DNA from: Oscillibacter sp. PC13
GTDB taxonomy: Bacteria > Bacillota > Clostridia > Oscillospirales > Oscillospiraceae
Assembly: GCF_900115635.1 (NCBI RefSeq)
Contig: NZ_FOXE01000017.1
Coordinates: 1-64,000 of the forward strand
Reading direction: 5' to 3'
Length of the DNA stretch: 64,000 bases
Positions 7,710-16,033 of this stretch are shown here, piece by piece (the stretch's first letter is position 1; every line of letters starts with the position of its first letter). A program made the position numbers and the translations under genes. Under the pieces are notes generated by a model. The model ran no database searches. It was not told where the DNA came from and saw nothing but the letters and a program-made list of their open reading frames with translations.

Positions 7710-9230
7710 ATGTCAACTTCTACAAGGATGAAGTATTGTGTCAATGGCGAGTGGCTGAATTCCAAAACAGAAAAGTGGATGCCCGTAACGAACTCCAGCA
7801 CAGGTGACCTCCTGGCCGAAGTGCCCTGCTGCACCGTTGATGAGGTCGAATCTGCTATTGCAGCGGCTCAGGCTGCCTTTCCGGCGTGGTCCCAGAAGTC
7901 CCTCAGCTCCCGCACGCAGATGATGTTCAAATGGCGCAATATCCTGCTGGATCATTTGGAGGAGTTGACGCTGTTGTGCTCCAAGGAGCTTGGAAAAACG
8001 CTGAATGAGGCTCGCGGCGACATTTTGAAGGCCATTGAGCCCACAGAACACGCCTGCGGCCTGCCCACCCTCATGCAGGGAGACGCCTCTCTTCAGGTCA
8101 CCACTGGCTTCGATACCGCAACCTATCGGATGCCGCTGGGTGTTGTCGCAGGAATCGTTCCCTTTAACTTTCCGGCCATGATCCCATGGGGCTGGATGGT
8201 TCCGCTGGCAATTGCCACAGGTAATACCATCGTCCTGAAGGCCGCTAGTCTGACACCCTTAACATCCATGCGGATTCTGGAGCTGTTTTATGAAGAGGGA
8301 GGCTTTCCTAAAGGCGTTGTCAACTTAGTCACATGCAGCCGGAATGAGGCTGAACTCTTCCTGACGGATCCCCGTGTGAAAGCGGTAACATTCGTTGGCA
8401 CCACAAACGTCGGAAAGCACATCTATTCCGTTGCTTCCGCACACGGCAAGCGCGTGCAGGCACAATGCGAAGCCAAAAACCATGCCCTTGTGCTGGAGGA
8501 TGCCGATTTGGAGAGCGCAACCAACGCCATCATCAACTCTACATATGGATGCGCCGGTATGCGCTGCATGGCATTGCCGGTAGTCGTTGTTCAGGAAAGC
8601 GTTGCGGACCGGTTTGTGTCAATGTTAAAAGAGAAGGCTATGGCCATGAAGGTGGGCTGCTCCTATGACCCCGAGACAAATCTGGGACCCGTTGTCTCTG
8701 CTGAACACAAATCCAAGGTTTGCAACTGGATTCAAAAGGGAGTCGAGGAAGGCGCCGATTTGGTTTTGGATGGCCGTAATATCGTTGTTCCCGGTTATGA
8801 AAACGGATTTTTTGTCGGTCCCACCATTTTTGATCATGTGAAGCCTGGGATGACAATTGGAGATCGGGAGATCTTTGGTCCTGTGACATTAATTAAACGC
8901 GTGAAAGACTTCGAGGAAGGTCTCGCTGTCATGAATGCCAACCCGTGTGCCAACGGATCCGTCATTTTTACGCAAAACGGCTACTATGCCCGTAAGTTTG
9001 AATTTCTTACCGACGGCGGCATGGTTGGAATCAATGTGGGCATTCCTGTTCCCTCCGCTTATTTTCCATTCTCCGGCAATAAGGAGTCTTTTTACGGAGA
9101 TCTGCATGTTCTGGGAAAAGACGGTGTTCGCTTTTACACCCGTGCGAAGACGGTTACAAAGCACTGGTACGACGAATCTTCCTCTAAAAAAGCTGTAAGC
9201 ACATGGGAAGGTACTGTTGAACGCGATTAA
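7710..9230 (+). CDS. CoA-acylating methylmalonate-semialdehyde dehydrogenase family protein
   Basis: This 506-residue NAD-dependent aldehyde dehydrogenase belongs to the MmsA/IolA group, which converts (methyl)malonate semialdehyde to acyl-CoA. Visible features are the cofactor region GIVPFNFPAMIPWGW, the FVGTTNVGKHIY loop and the catalytic Cys286 in CAGMRCMALP. AKNH stands where hydrolytic aldehyde dehydrogenases keep their general-base Glu, which is typical of the CoA-acylating type. The C-terminal GINVGIPVPSAYFPFSG segment is also characteristic. AAAGGAGG precedes the ATG. It stands alone on the plus strand between a divergent IclR gene and a terminator. It may finish the degradation of a semialdehyde made in this locus; a phosphonoacetaldehyde-type substrate is possible but the motifs favour the MmsA reaction. 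Confidence 0.85.
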   Translation: MSTSTRMKYCVNGEWLNSKTEKWMPVTNSSTGDLLAEVPCCTVDEVESAIAAAQAAFPAWSQKSLSSRTQMMFKWRNILLDHLEELTLLCSKELGKTLNEARGDILKAIEPTEHACGLPTLMQGDASLQVTTGFDTATYRMPLGVVAGIVPFNFPAMIPWGWMVPLAIATGNTIVLKAASLTPLTSMRILELFYEEGGFPKGVVNLVTCSRNEAELFLTDPRVKAVTFVGTTNVGKHIYSVASAHGKRVQAQCEAKNHALVLEDADLESATNAIINSTYGCAGMRCMALPVVVVQESVADRFVSMLKEKAMAMKVGCSYDPETNLGPVVSAEHKSKVCNWIQKGVEEGADLVLDGRNIVVPGYENGFFVGPTIFDHVKPGMTIGDREIFGPVTLIKRVKDFEEGLAVMNANPCANGSVIFTQNGYYARKFEFLTDGGMVGINVGIPVPSAYFPFSGNKESFYGDLHVLGKDGVRFYTRAKTVTKHWYDESSSKKAVSTWEGTVERD

Positions 9231-9485
9231 ATAAAGAAACCATTTAAAATATTGTATAGATCCGCTTTTTCCCTCATCACATCATATTGCCTTCTGTTAG
9301 AATGCATCTGGTTCTGTTATTTGTCAGGCTTTTACAGGCCGTAAATACGCATAATTTAAACAGCTTTCCATTTTTCGATATTTTATATCAATTGAGATCC
9401 AACGGCTCCGACCTATCATAATCCTGTAGAAAGTTTTACGTACTTTTCGAAGTGCAGGGATTCACGGGTTCGCACCCTGTATTGT

Positions 9486-9535
9486 CCACTAAACAAAAAG
9501 AGACATCCAACTGGATGTCTCTTTTTGTTTAGTGG
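9486..9535. terminator. Bidirectional terminator (24-bp perfect inverted repeat)
   Basis: Arms 9486-9509 and 9512-9535 are perfect complements with a 2-base centre. They carry A-rich sequence on one side and T-rich sequence on the other. The element ends transcription from the aldehyde dehydrogenase gene before the feo operon. Confidence 0.8.
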
Positions 9536-9713
9536 ATGCCCTTGCCCATGACAAACGCCGTCTGCACATTTCATAATTTGGCCAACTGAACATAGCCTTC
9601 CGCATCTTCTCTGTGGATTCGTATAAATTCATAAACAAGCCTGACCAAGCAGTTTCCTTCTCCGCAAAATTTGTTAAAGCTAACCAAAATGTCAAAAAAC
9701 CAGCAGGAAAGTC

Positions 9714-9742
9714 TTGACATTGATAGTTAGTTGCGTTAAACT
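9714..9742 (+). promoter_or_regulatory. feo operon promoter
   Basis: TTGACA (9714-9719) and TAAACT (9737-9742) lie 17 bases apart. A degenerate copy of the GTTAG-N6-CTAAC operator (9726-9741) overlaps the spacer and -10 box, and a perfect copy lies just downstream at 9758, so iron-dependent repression by a DtxR-type protein is likely. Confidence 0.75.
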
Positions 9743-9757
9743 CAAGGCGAAACAGGG

Positions 9758-9773
9758 GTTAGTCGTTTCTAAC
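9758..9773. promoter_or_regulatory. Operator GTTAG-N6-CTAAC, first copy
   Basis: This is a perfect inverted repeat (extendable to GGTTAG/CTAACC, 9757-9774) just downstream of the feo promoter. The same 16-base layout recurs before feoB at 10453. Its GTTAG/CTAAC half-sites resemble known DtxR/IdeR-type iron boxes, and a DtxR-family gene ends this gene cluster. Confidence 0.7.
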
Positions 9774-9828
9774 CTCAGCTTTTAAAAAACAGTTTGTTGC
9801 GGTGGGTTTTATCTTAAGGAGGGACAAT

Positions 9829-10041
9829 ATGATGCCTTTGACCATGGCAAAGACGGGTGAGACAGTTACAATCCATCAGATTACCGGGAAGGACGAGGTA
9901 CGCCAGCACCTGGCAGAGTTGGGATTTGTGGTGGACGGAACGGTGACGGTGGTCAGCGAAATCGCCGGGAATTTGATCCTTCAGGTGAAGGACAGTCGGA
10001 TTGCCCTGGATAAAACCATGGCAAACCGCATTTTGATTTAA
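9829..10041 (+). CDS. feoA: FeoA family protein (first copy)
   Basis: This 70-residue SH3-like protein belongs to the ferrous iron transport accessory family, which interacts with FeoB. It starts at an ATG with AAGGAGG 6 bases upstream; the frame is open from 9802 but without ribosome binding site support. Typical features are LTMAKTGETVTIHQI and a later HLAELGFVVDGTVTVVSE, and it ends with the short beta-rich segment usual for FeoA. It is the first gene of the feo cluster, followed 42 bases later by a second FeoA gene. Two FeoA proteins before FeoB are common in Firmicutes. Confidence 0.9.
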   Translation: MMPLTMAKTGETVTIHQITGKDEVRQHLAELGFVVDGTVTVVSEIAGNLILQVKDSRIALDKTMANRILI

Positions 10042-10083
10042 GCCGAGCGAAGTTGTGATTTTATATTTAGGAGGAGAGCGCAC

Positions 10084-10335
10084 ATGAAAACCTTGAAAGA
10101 TGTCCGGGTAGGCGAGAGCGCCACGGTGGTAAAGCTCCACGGAGAGGGTGCCACCAAGCGCCGCATTATGGACATGGGCCTGACCAAAGGCACGGAACTG
10201 CTGGTTCGGAAGGTAGCCCCGCTGGGCGATCCTATGGAATTGAACGTCCGGGGCTATGAACTGTCTGTCCGCAAGGCGGACGCTGAGATGATCGAAGTAC
10301 AATCATCTTCAATCCCTTGCAGAAACGCCCGGTGA
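10084..10335 (+). CDS. feoA: FeoA family protein (second copy)
   Basis: This 83-residue protein is the classic FeoA type, with TKRRIMDMGLTKGTELLVRK and the C-terminal GYELSVRKADAEMIEV. It starts at an ATG after AGGAGGAG. FeoA proteins are cytoplasmic and assist the FeoB ferrous iron channel. A 152-base gap with its own operator separates it from feoB, so the two FeoA genes and feoB may be transcribed partly independently. Confidence 0.92.
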   Translation: MKTLKDVRVGESATVVKLHGEGATKRRIMDMGLTKGTELLVRKVAPLGDPMELNVRGYELSVRKADAEMIEVQSSSIPCRNAR

Positions 10336-10452
10336 AGCGGGACTTTTACGAAAGCAGGGGCAGAAGCGCGGGGTGCAGAGGTTCCTGCAGAAGGAACCAT
10401 GGCGAATCCCGCTTCGGCGATGCGGCTTCGGCCGCAAATTTCAAGCGCAAAA

Positions 10453-10468
10453 GTTAGTTTTAACTAAC
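10453..10468. promoter_or_regulatory. Operator GTTAG-N6-CTAAC, second copy
   Basis: This perfect 16-base palindrome (GTTAGTTTTAACTAAC) lies 20 bases before the feoB start. It has the same half-sites and spacing as the copy at 9758. It would let the DtxR-family regulator act on feoB itself. Confidence 0.75.
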
Positions 10469-10487
10469 ATTTAGGAAGGAGAGCACT

Positions 10488-12665
10488 ATGGATATCAAAA
10501 TCGCGTTGGCCGGCAATCCGAACTGCGGCAAAACCACCCTGTTCAATGACCTGACCGGCTCCAATCAGTACGTGGGCAACTGGCCAGGCGTTACTGTAGA
10601 AAAAAAGGAGGGACGCCTGAAGGGCCACAAGGAGGTGGTCATTCAGGATTTGCCCGGCATCTACTCCCTGTCTCCCTACACCCTGGAAGAGGTGGTGGCC
10701 CGGGGGTATCTTGTGAATGAAAAGCCCGACGCCATCTTGAACATTGTGGACGGCACCAACATCGAGCGGAACCTGTACCTCACAACGCAGTTGATTGAGC
10801 TGGGCCTGCCTGTGGTGGTGGCGGTCAACATGATTGACCTGGTGCGGAAAAACGGAGACAAAATCAGCCTCTCCAAGCTGGCGGAGGCCCTGGGTTGTGA
10901 AGTGGTGGAGATGTCCGCCCTGAAAGGCGAGGGCGGAATGGCCGCCGCTGAGGAGGCCATGGCCGCAGGCCAGGCAAAGAAAACCGGTCAGCTGCCCGCC
11001 GTGTTCACCGGCTCTGTGGAGCATGCCATTGCCCACATTGAGGAGTCTCTGGAGGGCAAGGTGGACCGGCGCTACCTGCGCTGGTACGCCATCAAGGTGT
11101 TCGAACGGGACAGCAAGGTTCTGGCGGACCTGAATCTCCCCGCCGACCTGAAGGCCCATCTGGAAGATCACATTGCCGACTGCGAGCGGGAGCTGGACGA
11201 TGACGCCGAAAGCATCATCACCAACCAGCGCTATGCATACATCAGCGGCGTGGTGTCCAGGGCCGTTGTGAAAAAGCGGGCCAAGCACGCCCTCAGCACC
11301 TCCGACAAGATTGACCAGGTGGTCACCAACCGGATTGCGGCTCTGCCCATTTTTGCCGTCGTGATGTTCCTGGTGTACTGGGTGGCCATGGGCCCCTTCG
11401 GCACGTTCCTCACCGACTGGACCAACGACGTGCTGGGTGCCGAATGGCTTCAAGCCGGATCCCGGACGCTGCTGGAGGGTTTGGGCTGTGCGGAATGGCT
11501 CACCGGTCTGGTGTCTGACGGCATTATCGCCGGTGTGGGCGCGGTTCTGGGCTTCGTACCCCAGATGCTGGTGCTGTTTTTGATGCTGGCCGTTTTGGAG
11601 GATGTGGGCTACATGGCCCGTGTCGCCTTTATCATGGACCGGATTTTCCGGAAATTCGGCCTCTCCGGCAAGAGCTTCATCCCCATGCTCATCGGCTCCG
11701 GCTGCGGCGTCCCCGGCGTCATGGCCAGCCGTACCATTGAAAATGAGCGGGATCGCCGCATGACCATCATGACCACCTGCTTCGTGCCCTGCGGCGCCAA
11801 GATGCCCATCATCGGCCTGTTTGCCGGGGCGATTTTCGGCGGCAGCGGGCTGGTAGCGGTTTCCGCCTACTTCATCGGCGTGGCCGCCATCATCATTTCC
11901 GGCATCATCCTGAAAAAGACCCGCGGCTTTTCCGGGGACCCAGCGCCCTTTGTCATGGAACTGCCCGCCTATCACGTACCCAGTGCAAACAATGTGCTGC
12001 ACGCCACCTGGGAGCGGGGCTGGAGTTTCATCAAGCGGGCCGGTACCGTGATTGTCGCCTCCTCCATTGTTCTCTGGTTCCTCCAGGGCTTTGGCTTTAC
12101 CGGAGCCAGCTTCGGTATGGTAGAGGACAATAACAACTCCCTGCTGGCCGCCATCGGCGGGGCGGTGTGCTTTATCTTTGCGCCGCTTGGCTTCGGCGAC
12201 TGGCAGTCCACCGTAGCCACCGTCACCGGCCTGATTGCCAAGGAAAACGTCGTTTCCACCTTCGGCATCCTCTTCCAGGTCGGCGAGGAGGTGGCGGAGG
12301 ACGACACCGCCCTCCAAGCCGCTGTGGCGCTCCACTACTCCGCCGTTTCCGCATACAGCTTTATGGTGTTCAATCTGCTGTGTGCCCCCTGCTTCGCCGC
12401 CATGGGCGCCATCAAACGGGAGATGAACAACGCAAAGTGGACGCTGGCCGCCATCGGCTATATGTGCGGCTTTGCCTATCTCATCTCCCTGATGATTTAC
12501 CAGTTCGGCGGCCTTCTCACTGGAGAGGTGGGCTTCGGTCTGGGCACCGTTGCTGCTGTTGTTGATCTGGCTTTCCTGCTGTACATGCTGTTCCGCAAGA
12601 ATAAATACAACGATACTGTTTTGACCATCAGCGCGGTGGAAGCCGCCAAGGCCGGCGCCCGGTAA
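10488..12665 (+). CDS. feoB: Ferrous iron transporter FeoB
   Basis: This 725-residue membrane protein imports Fe(II) across the cytoplasmic membrane. The N-terminal G domain carries GNPNCGKTT (residues 9-17), a DLPGIYSL switch II region and a VNMID-type G4 motif. A helical GDI-like domain follows, then two Gate domains (IGSGCGVPGVMA in the first) and the FeoB C-terminal region with the helices near residues 510-710. Length fits the family. AAGGAGAG precedes the ATG, with an operator just upstream. It is followed by a small Cys-rich membrane protein and a DtxR regulator, a standard iron-uptake arrangement. Confidence 0.97.
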   Translation: MDIKIALAGNPNCGKTTLFNDLTGSNQYVGNWPGVTVEKKEGRLKGHKEVVIQDLPGIYSLSPYTLEEVVARGYLVNEKPDAILNIVDGTNIERNLYLTTQLIELGLPVVVAVNMIDLVRKNGDKISLSKLAEALGCEVVEMSALKGEGGMAAAEEAMAAGQAKKTGQLPAVFTGSVEHAIAHIEESLEGKVDRRYLRWYAIKVFERDSKVLADLNLPADLKAHLEDHIADCERELDDDAESIITNQRYAYISGVVSRAVVKKRAKHALSTSDKIDQVVTNRIAALPIFAVVMFLVYWVAMGPFGTFLTDWTNDVLGAEWLQAGSRTLLEGLGCAEWLTGLVSDGIIAGVGAVLGFVPQMLVLFLMLAVLEDVGYMARVAFIMDRIFRKFGLSGKSFIPMLIGSGCGVPGVMASRTIENERDRRMTIMTTCFVPCGAKMPIIGLFAGAIFGGSGLVAVSAYFIGVAAIIISGIILKKTRGFSGDPAPFVMELPAYHVPSANNVLHATWERGWSFIKRAGTVIVASSIVLWFLQGFGFTGASFGMVEDNNNSLLAAIGGAVCFIFAPLGFGDWQSTVATVTGLIAKENVVSTFGILFQVGEEVAEDDTALQAAVALHYSAVSAYSFMVFNLLCAPCFAAMGAIKREMNNAKWTLAAIGYMCGFAYLISLMIYQFGGLLTGEVGFGLGTVAAVVDLAFLLYMLFRKNKYNDTVLTISAVEAAKAGAR

Positions 12666-12725
12666 GCAGTTCGTTATCGGCGGAGGCCGGCCGCAAACCG
12701 GCTTCCCTTTGGAAAGGAGAGGCGT

Positions 12726-12875
12726 ATGAATTTACCAACGCTCATTGGAACCCTACTTGTCCTGGCCGTTTTTGGAACCATCGTGGGGCGCGGAATTTAC
12801 AACCACAAGCACGGCAAACGCGGCTGTTCCTGCGGCGGTGACTGCGGCTCCTGCAGCGCCTGCCGCAAAAAGTAA
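12726..12875 (+). CDS. FeoB-associated Cys-rich membrane protein
   Basis: This 49-residue protein has one N-terminal membrane helix (LPTLIGTLLVLAVFGTIV) and a Cys-rich tail with CSCGGDCGSCSACRKK. Such proteins regularly follow feoB in Firmicutes and probably bind iron or act as a partner of the transporter; their exact role is not settled. GGAAAGGAG lies before the ATG. The gene is 60 bases after feoB and just before a terminator. Confidence 0.88.
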   Translation: MNLPTLIGTLLVLAVFGTIVGRGIYNHKHGKRGCSCGGDCGSCSACRKK

Positions 12876-12891
12876 GCATATATAAGTGCAA

Positions 12892-12937
12892 GAGCAGGGC
12901 GCGGGCAATCAAAAAAGCCCGGGCCCTGCTTTGTTTT
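12892..12937 (+). terminator. feo operon terminator
   Basis: A GC-rich 13-bp stem (GCAGGGC... with ...GCCCTGC, one mismatch) and a 10-base loop are followed by a TTTGTTTT tract. It lies between the Cys-rich protein gene and the regulator gene. Confidence 0.85.
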
Positions 12938-12960
12938 CATTGTGAATGGGGGAGAGAAAC

Positions 12961-13320
12961 ATGAAACAACGGCGTGTGACGCATCTTCGTTATTTGATGA
13001 CCATCTATGAATTGGGACAGGTCATGCCGGAAGTGGGCGCTGCAGCAGTGGCAAGGACGCTGAACGTGTCCTGCCCCTCTGTTACCCGAATGCTAGGTGT
13101 CCTGATGGGCAAGGGCCTGGTGGTACGGGAGCGGTACGGAAAAATTTACCTGACGGACAGCGGCTTCCTTCTGGCACGGGGCTTTCAGGAAAAGGTGTGC
13201 ACGTTGCAGCGCTTGATTCCCGCCATGGATCTTTGCCTGACACAGGAAGAGCTGCTGGAAACCGCCTGCCTGCTGGCCGCTGCACTTCCGCAGCATGTCT
13301 TGGAAAAAGCAGGAAAATGA
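12961..13320 (+). CDS. DtxR/MntR-family metal-dependent regulator (short form)
   Basis: This 119-residue protein has the DtxR winged helix: TIYELG, then AAAVARTLNVSCPSVTRMLG and GLVVRERYGKIYLTDSG. A short C-terminal helical part follows, but not the full metal-sensing/dimerisation and SH3 domains of long DtxR proteins. The ATG at 12961 has a GGGGGAGAG box; an upstream in-frame ATG at 12946 lacks one. It ends the feo cluster, after the terminator, and is the obvious candidate to bind the GTTAG-N6-CTAAC sites. His and Cys residues near the C-terminus could bind metal. Confidence 0.85.
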   Translation: MKQRRVTHLRYLMTIYELGQVMPEVGAAAVARTLNVSCPSVTRMLGVLMGKGLVVRERYGKIYLTDSGFLLARGFQEKVCTLQRLIPAMDLCLTQEELLETACLLAAALPQHVLEKAGK

Positions 13321-13701
13321 GACGGCCGCGCTTTCCTTTTTTACATAGGCTGAACAAAAACTCTACCGGAATTGCAAGCCCGAACACAGGGTATCCTTTG
13401 AATTTTCTTGTTCCTCCGCTTGAAAACTTTCTCTTTTAATGTTACATTGCTGAAAGTATGGAAGATTTCACTGGCTGACATGGCGGTCCCTGGCGAAAAT
13501 GAAAAAATTTCGAAAATATCCGAAGAAGAGTTTGGGATGCGCCCCGCACTGCAACCGGCAGATGTGGGCACGGTTTTGCTGCATTGGAAGACTTTGATCG
13601 GATTTCCCCCTCCATTTCCGCTGAAATCTGATGATTAGAAAATGCTTTTGCCACGTTCCCGCACGAGTGCTGAAAGCCCCATTATGAAAGGAGAAACCGG
13701 C
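13321..13701. other. Intergenic region before the LysR gene, with a 34-bp repeat
   Basis: A 34-base segment at 13340-13373 is repeated with five mismatches at 30646-30679, beyond the third glycyl radical enzyme. No convincing gene or promoter is seen in the remainder; a short open frame over 13408-13638 shows no protein features. Confidence 0.45.
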
Positions 13702-14613
13702 ATGACATTCAAACAGCTTGAATACGCGTTGGCAATTACGAAATATGGTTCGCTCAGCCAGGCTGCCGAAAATCTCTATATTTCCCAGCCCACGCTATCG
13801 GAAGCCATTCAAAACCTGGAGGACGAATTGGGCTTTCAAATATTTCTTCGCCATCATTCCGGAATGGCGTTGACACCGGAGGGAGAGACCTTTGTCGCAG
13901 ATGCCCAAGCTGTCATCGAGCAGGTGGCTTATATGGAACGCCGGTACACAGCACACCAGGGGAAAAAGCACCACTTTTCCGTAAGCTCCACACACTTCTA
14001 TTTTACAGAGTCGGCTTTTGCGCGCCTTTCCAAGGATCTGGACGGCCAATACATGCTCCGCCACCTGGACAGCAGGAAATTGGATGTGCTGAACGAGGTT
14101 GTCAGCGGCATCAGTGAGATCGGTGTTCTCAGCTATACAGAAGAAAACCGCATGCACACCCTTCGAAAGCTGAAAAGCAGCAATTTGGAATACACCATCC
14201 TGCGCACGTTGCAGCCTTCCGCATTTTTCTCCTCTTCCCACCCGCTGGCCAAACGCAAAAGCTTGAAATTGGAGGACTTAAGGCCATACCCGTGCAGCAC
14301 CTTTTACCAGGGGCCGGCTACGTCGCGCTATTTTGAGGAGGAGCTGTGCCAACTTCCGGAGTGGGACAAGGAGTTTGTTCTGCAGGACAACGGGGCCATT
14401 ACGTTTTTCCTTCTGGGAACGGACTGCTTCTCCATTGGCAGCGGCGTTGTTCCCGCGAGCATCCGACCCCTTGGCATCTGCGCTATCCCCATTACGGATA
14501 TTCCGCCCAGCACCATTTTTTGGATCAAGCGCAAAAATCATGTGCTCTCCGAGCTTGCAGAACGCTTCCTGACCCTCTGTGCGGAGGAGCTTTCAATGGG
14601 AATTCCCCAATAG
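13702..14613 (+). CDS. LysR-family transcriptional regulator
   Basis: This 303-residue regulator has the LysR winged helix (MTFKQLEYALAITKYGSLSQ, AAENLYISQPTLSEAIQNLE) and a periplasmic-binding-like effector domain. The ATG at 13702 has AAAGGAG 9 bases upstream; the longer frame from 13642 is not supported. It reads in the same direction as the TRAP transporter and glycyl radical genes that begin 275 bases later and is the likely co-inducer-dependent activator of that operon. The effector is unknown. Confidence 0.9.
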   Translation: MTFKQLEYALAITKYGSLSQAAENLYISQPTLSEAIQNLEDELGFQIFLRHHSGMALTPEGETFVADAQAVIEQVAYMERRYTAHQGKKHHFSVSSTHFYFTESAFARLSKDLDGQYMLRHLDSRKLDVLNEVVSGISEIGVLSYTEENRMHTLRKLKSSNLEYTILRTLQPSAFFSSSHPLAKRKSLKLEDLRPYPCSTFYQGPATSRYFEEELCQLPEWDKEFVLQDNGAITFFLLGTDCFSIGSGVVPASIRPLGICAIPITDIPPSTIFWIKRKNHVLSELAERFLTLCAEELSMGIPQ

Positions 14614-14888
14614 TTATTGTCATGTTGCATAAATATCGGTTTTTCCTATGGATTAAAAACGGGTTTTCCAATTTCCAATTTGTCGAATCATTGCATATAA
14701 TGTACAAAAGTTGTTTATGCGCCTTGGGTTTTCAAAAACAAATGTGCCTTTGACCACTTTTCAATACTTTCCATACGGCAGGTTGATAGGACAAAGAGGT
14801 CTGAAGGTATATTTATTTTTCATGTAAAACTTTATCAGCGCAAAGCGGAAAAGCAAGCAACAATGATACGAAGAAACGAGGTATGACC

Positions 14889-15938
14889 ATGAAAAGAAGA
14901 CTTGCCCTCCTGATGAGCTGTGTGATGCTGATAGGCATTCTGACCGGTTGCGGCGGCAGCGATGCCAGTGATGCCAGTGATGCCGGCGATGCCGGCGCAG
15001 AGAAGAGCGTCACCTTGAAAATCCATTGCGATTACACGGAGGATCACCCTGCCTCCCAGCAGTTGGCCGCTTTTTGCCAGCGGGTCAGCGACAGCACCAA
15101 CGGCACCATTACCATCAAGCCCTACTACGCAGGCTCCCTGGGCGATTACACCACTGTGTTTGACGAGGTGGCACAGGGCAGCATTGATATGACCTGGGGC
15201 GCCAACTCCACCACCTTTGGCCAGGCACTGAACATCTGGAATATGCCCTACCTGGCCGCCACCTGGGATGAGGCCGCTGAGCTGTACAAGCCCGGATCTT
15301 TTGTGAGCGATGCGATGGCAGGGCTGTGCGACGAGGCTGGCATCAAGCTGCTGGGTCTGCATCTGGTAGGTGCCGGCGGCCTAGCTGCCACCAAGATGCC
15401 CAAGGACTGGGACGTCTGGGGTGTGGAGCACGACTTCCTGCTGCGCGTTCCCGATGCGGATACGGTCAACCTTCCCATGTCCGCCATGGGATACCGCACT
15501 CAGTCTGTCAACTGGTCTGAGTTGTTTACCGCTGTACAGACGGGTGTTGTGGACGGATTTGTCGGCGGACATCCTCCTGTGTGCTATGACCAGTTCCGGG
15601 ATGTTATCAAGTGCTACATCCAGATCAACAATTTCTTTGAGGCCGGAACCATCAGCATCAACAAGGAGACCTTTGAGAGCTTGAGCGCCGAACAGCAGGC
15701 CGCTCTGGAGGAGGCCGCTGCCTGGGCCTTTGACCAGAGTGTCGACGGCGGCGAGGCCACCGAAAACGAGTATCTGCAGAAGATGGAAGATTACGGCATT
15801 GAGGTCGTCAAGCCCGATGCCGCCGTTCTGGAGGCCTTTGCCACGTCCTGCCGCGAAGAGGTGTGGCCTGAGTTGCGGGCAAGCATCGACAACGATGAGG
15901 TATTCGATGGTCTGATGGCGGCCCTTGAAGAACAGTAA
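14889..15938 (+). CDS. dctP: TRAP transporter substrate-binding lipoprotein (DctP family)
   Basis: This 349-residue extracytoplasmic receptor has a lipoprotein signal peptide with lipobox LTGC (Cys21) followed by a Gly/Ser/Asp linker encoded by tandem 9-base repeats. The mature part is a DctP fold. The family's ligand-anchoring Arg is visible in LLRVPDADTV, and the LFTAVQTGVVDGFVGG segment is typical. DctP receptors bind small organic anions, including carboxylates and, in some bacteria, sulfonates. I chose the ATG at 14889 because the GAGG box is 8 bases upstream; an ATG at 14883 is too close. It is followed by the DctQ and DctM genes and then a glycyl radical enzyme, so its ligand is probably that enzyme's substrate. 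Confidence 0.92.
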   Translation: MKRRLALLMSCVMLIGILTGCGGSDASDASDAGDAGAEKSVTLKIHCDYTEDHPASQQLAAFCQRVSDSTNGTITIKPYYAGSLGDYTTVFDEVAQGSIDMTWGANSTTFGQALNIWNMPYLAATWDEAAELYKPGSFVSDAMAGLCDEAGIKLLGLHLVGAGGLAATKMPKDWDVWGVEHDFLLRVPDADTVNLPMSAMGYRTQSVNWSELFTAVQTGVVDGFVGGHPPVCYDQFRDVIKCYIQINNFFEAGTISINKETFESLSAEQQAALEEAAAWAFDQSVDGGEATENEYLQKMEDYGIEVVKPDAAVLEAFATSCREEVWPELRASIDNDEVFDGLMAALEEQ

Positions 15939-16033
15939 CCTGATGATTCTGATCTGAGACCAAAAACCGAGAGGAAATGAGTCAGGAGCATGGGCGTTCC
16001 TGGCTCATTTCCTATTTTAGGAGGGAGATATCC

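Larger units (their letters stand above)
9231..9828. other. Intergenic region between the catabolic block and feo
   Basis: This 598-base gap holds a 24-bp inverted-repeat terminator (9486-9535), then the feo promoter and operators (from 9714). A fragment at about 9462-9480 (GGGTTCGCACCC within a short stem) looks like a tRNA T-arm but lacks the usual A58 and any 5' half, so no tRNA is called. An open frame on the minus strand over 9489-9695 has no recognisable features. Confidence 0.5.

Noticed and set aside
9447-9483. A tRNA 3'-end-like T-arm (GGGTTCGCACCC) before a terminator
   Set aside because: The conserved A58 is missing and no matching 5' acceptor strand or anticodon arm lies upstream, so neither a tRNA nor an integration scar is supported.
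10464-12335. A 623-codon open frame opposite feoB
   Set aside because: It is entirely antisense to feoB and rich in His, Gly and Gln, a typical reverse-frame artefact in G+C-rich genes.
13408-13638. A 76-codon open frame before the LysR gene
   Set aside because: No ribosome binding site, low-complexity translation and no motif; more likely noncoding.
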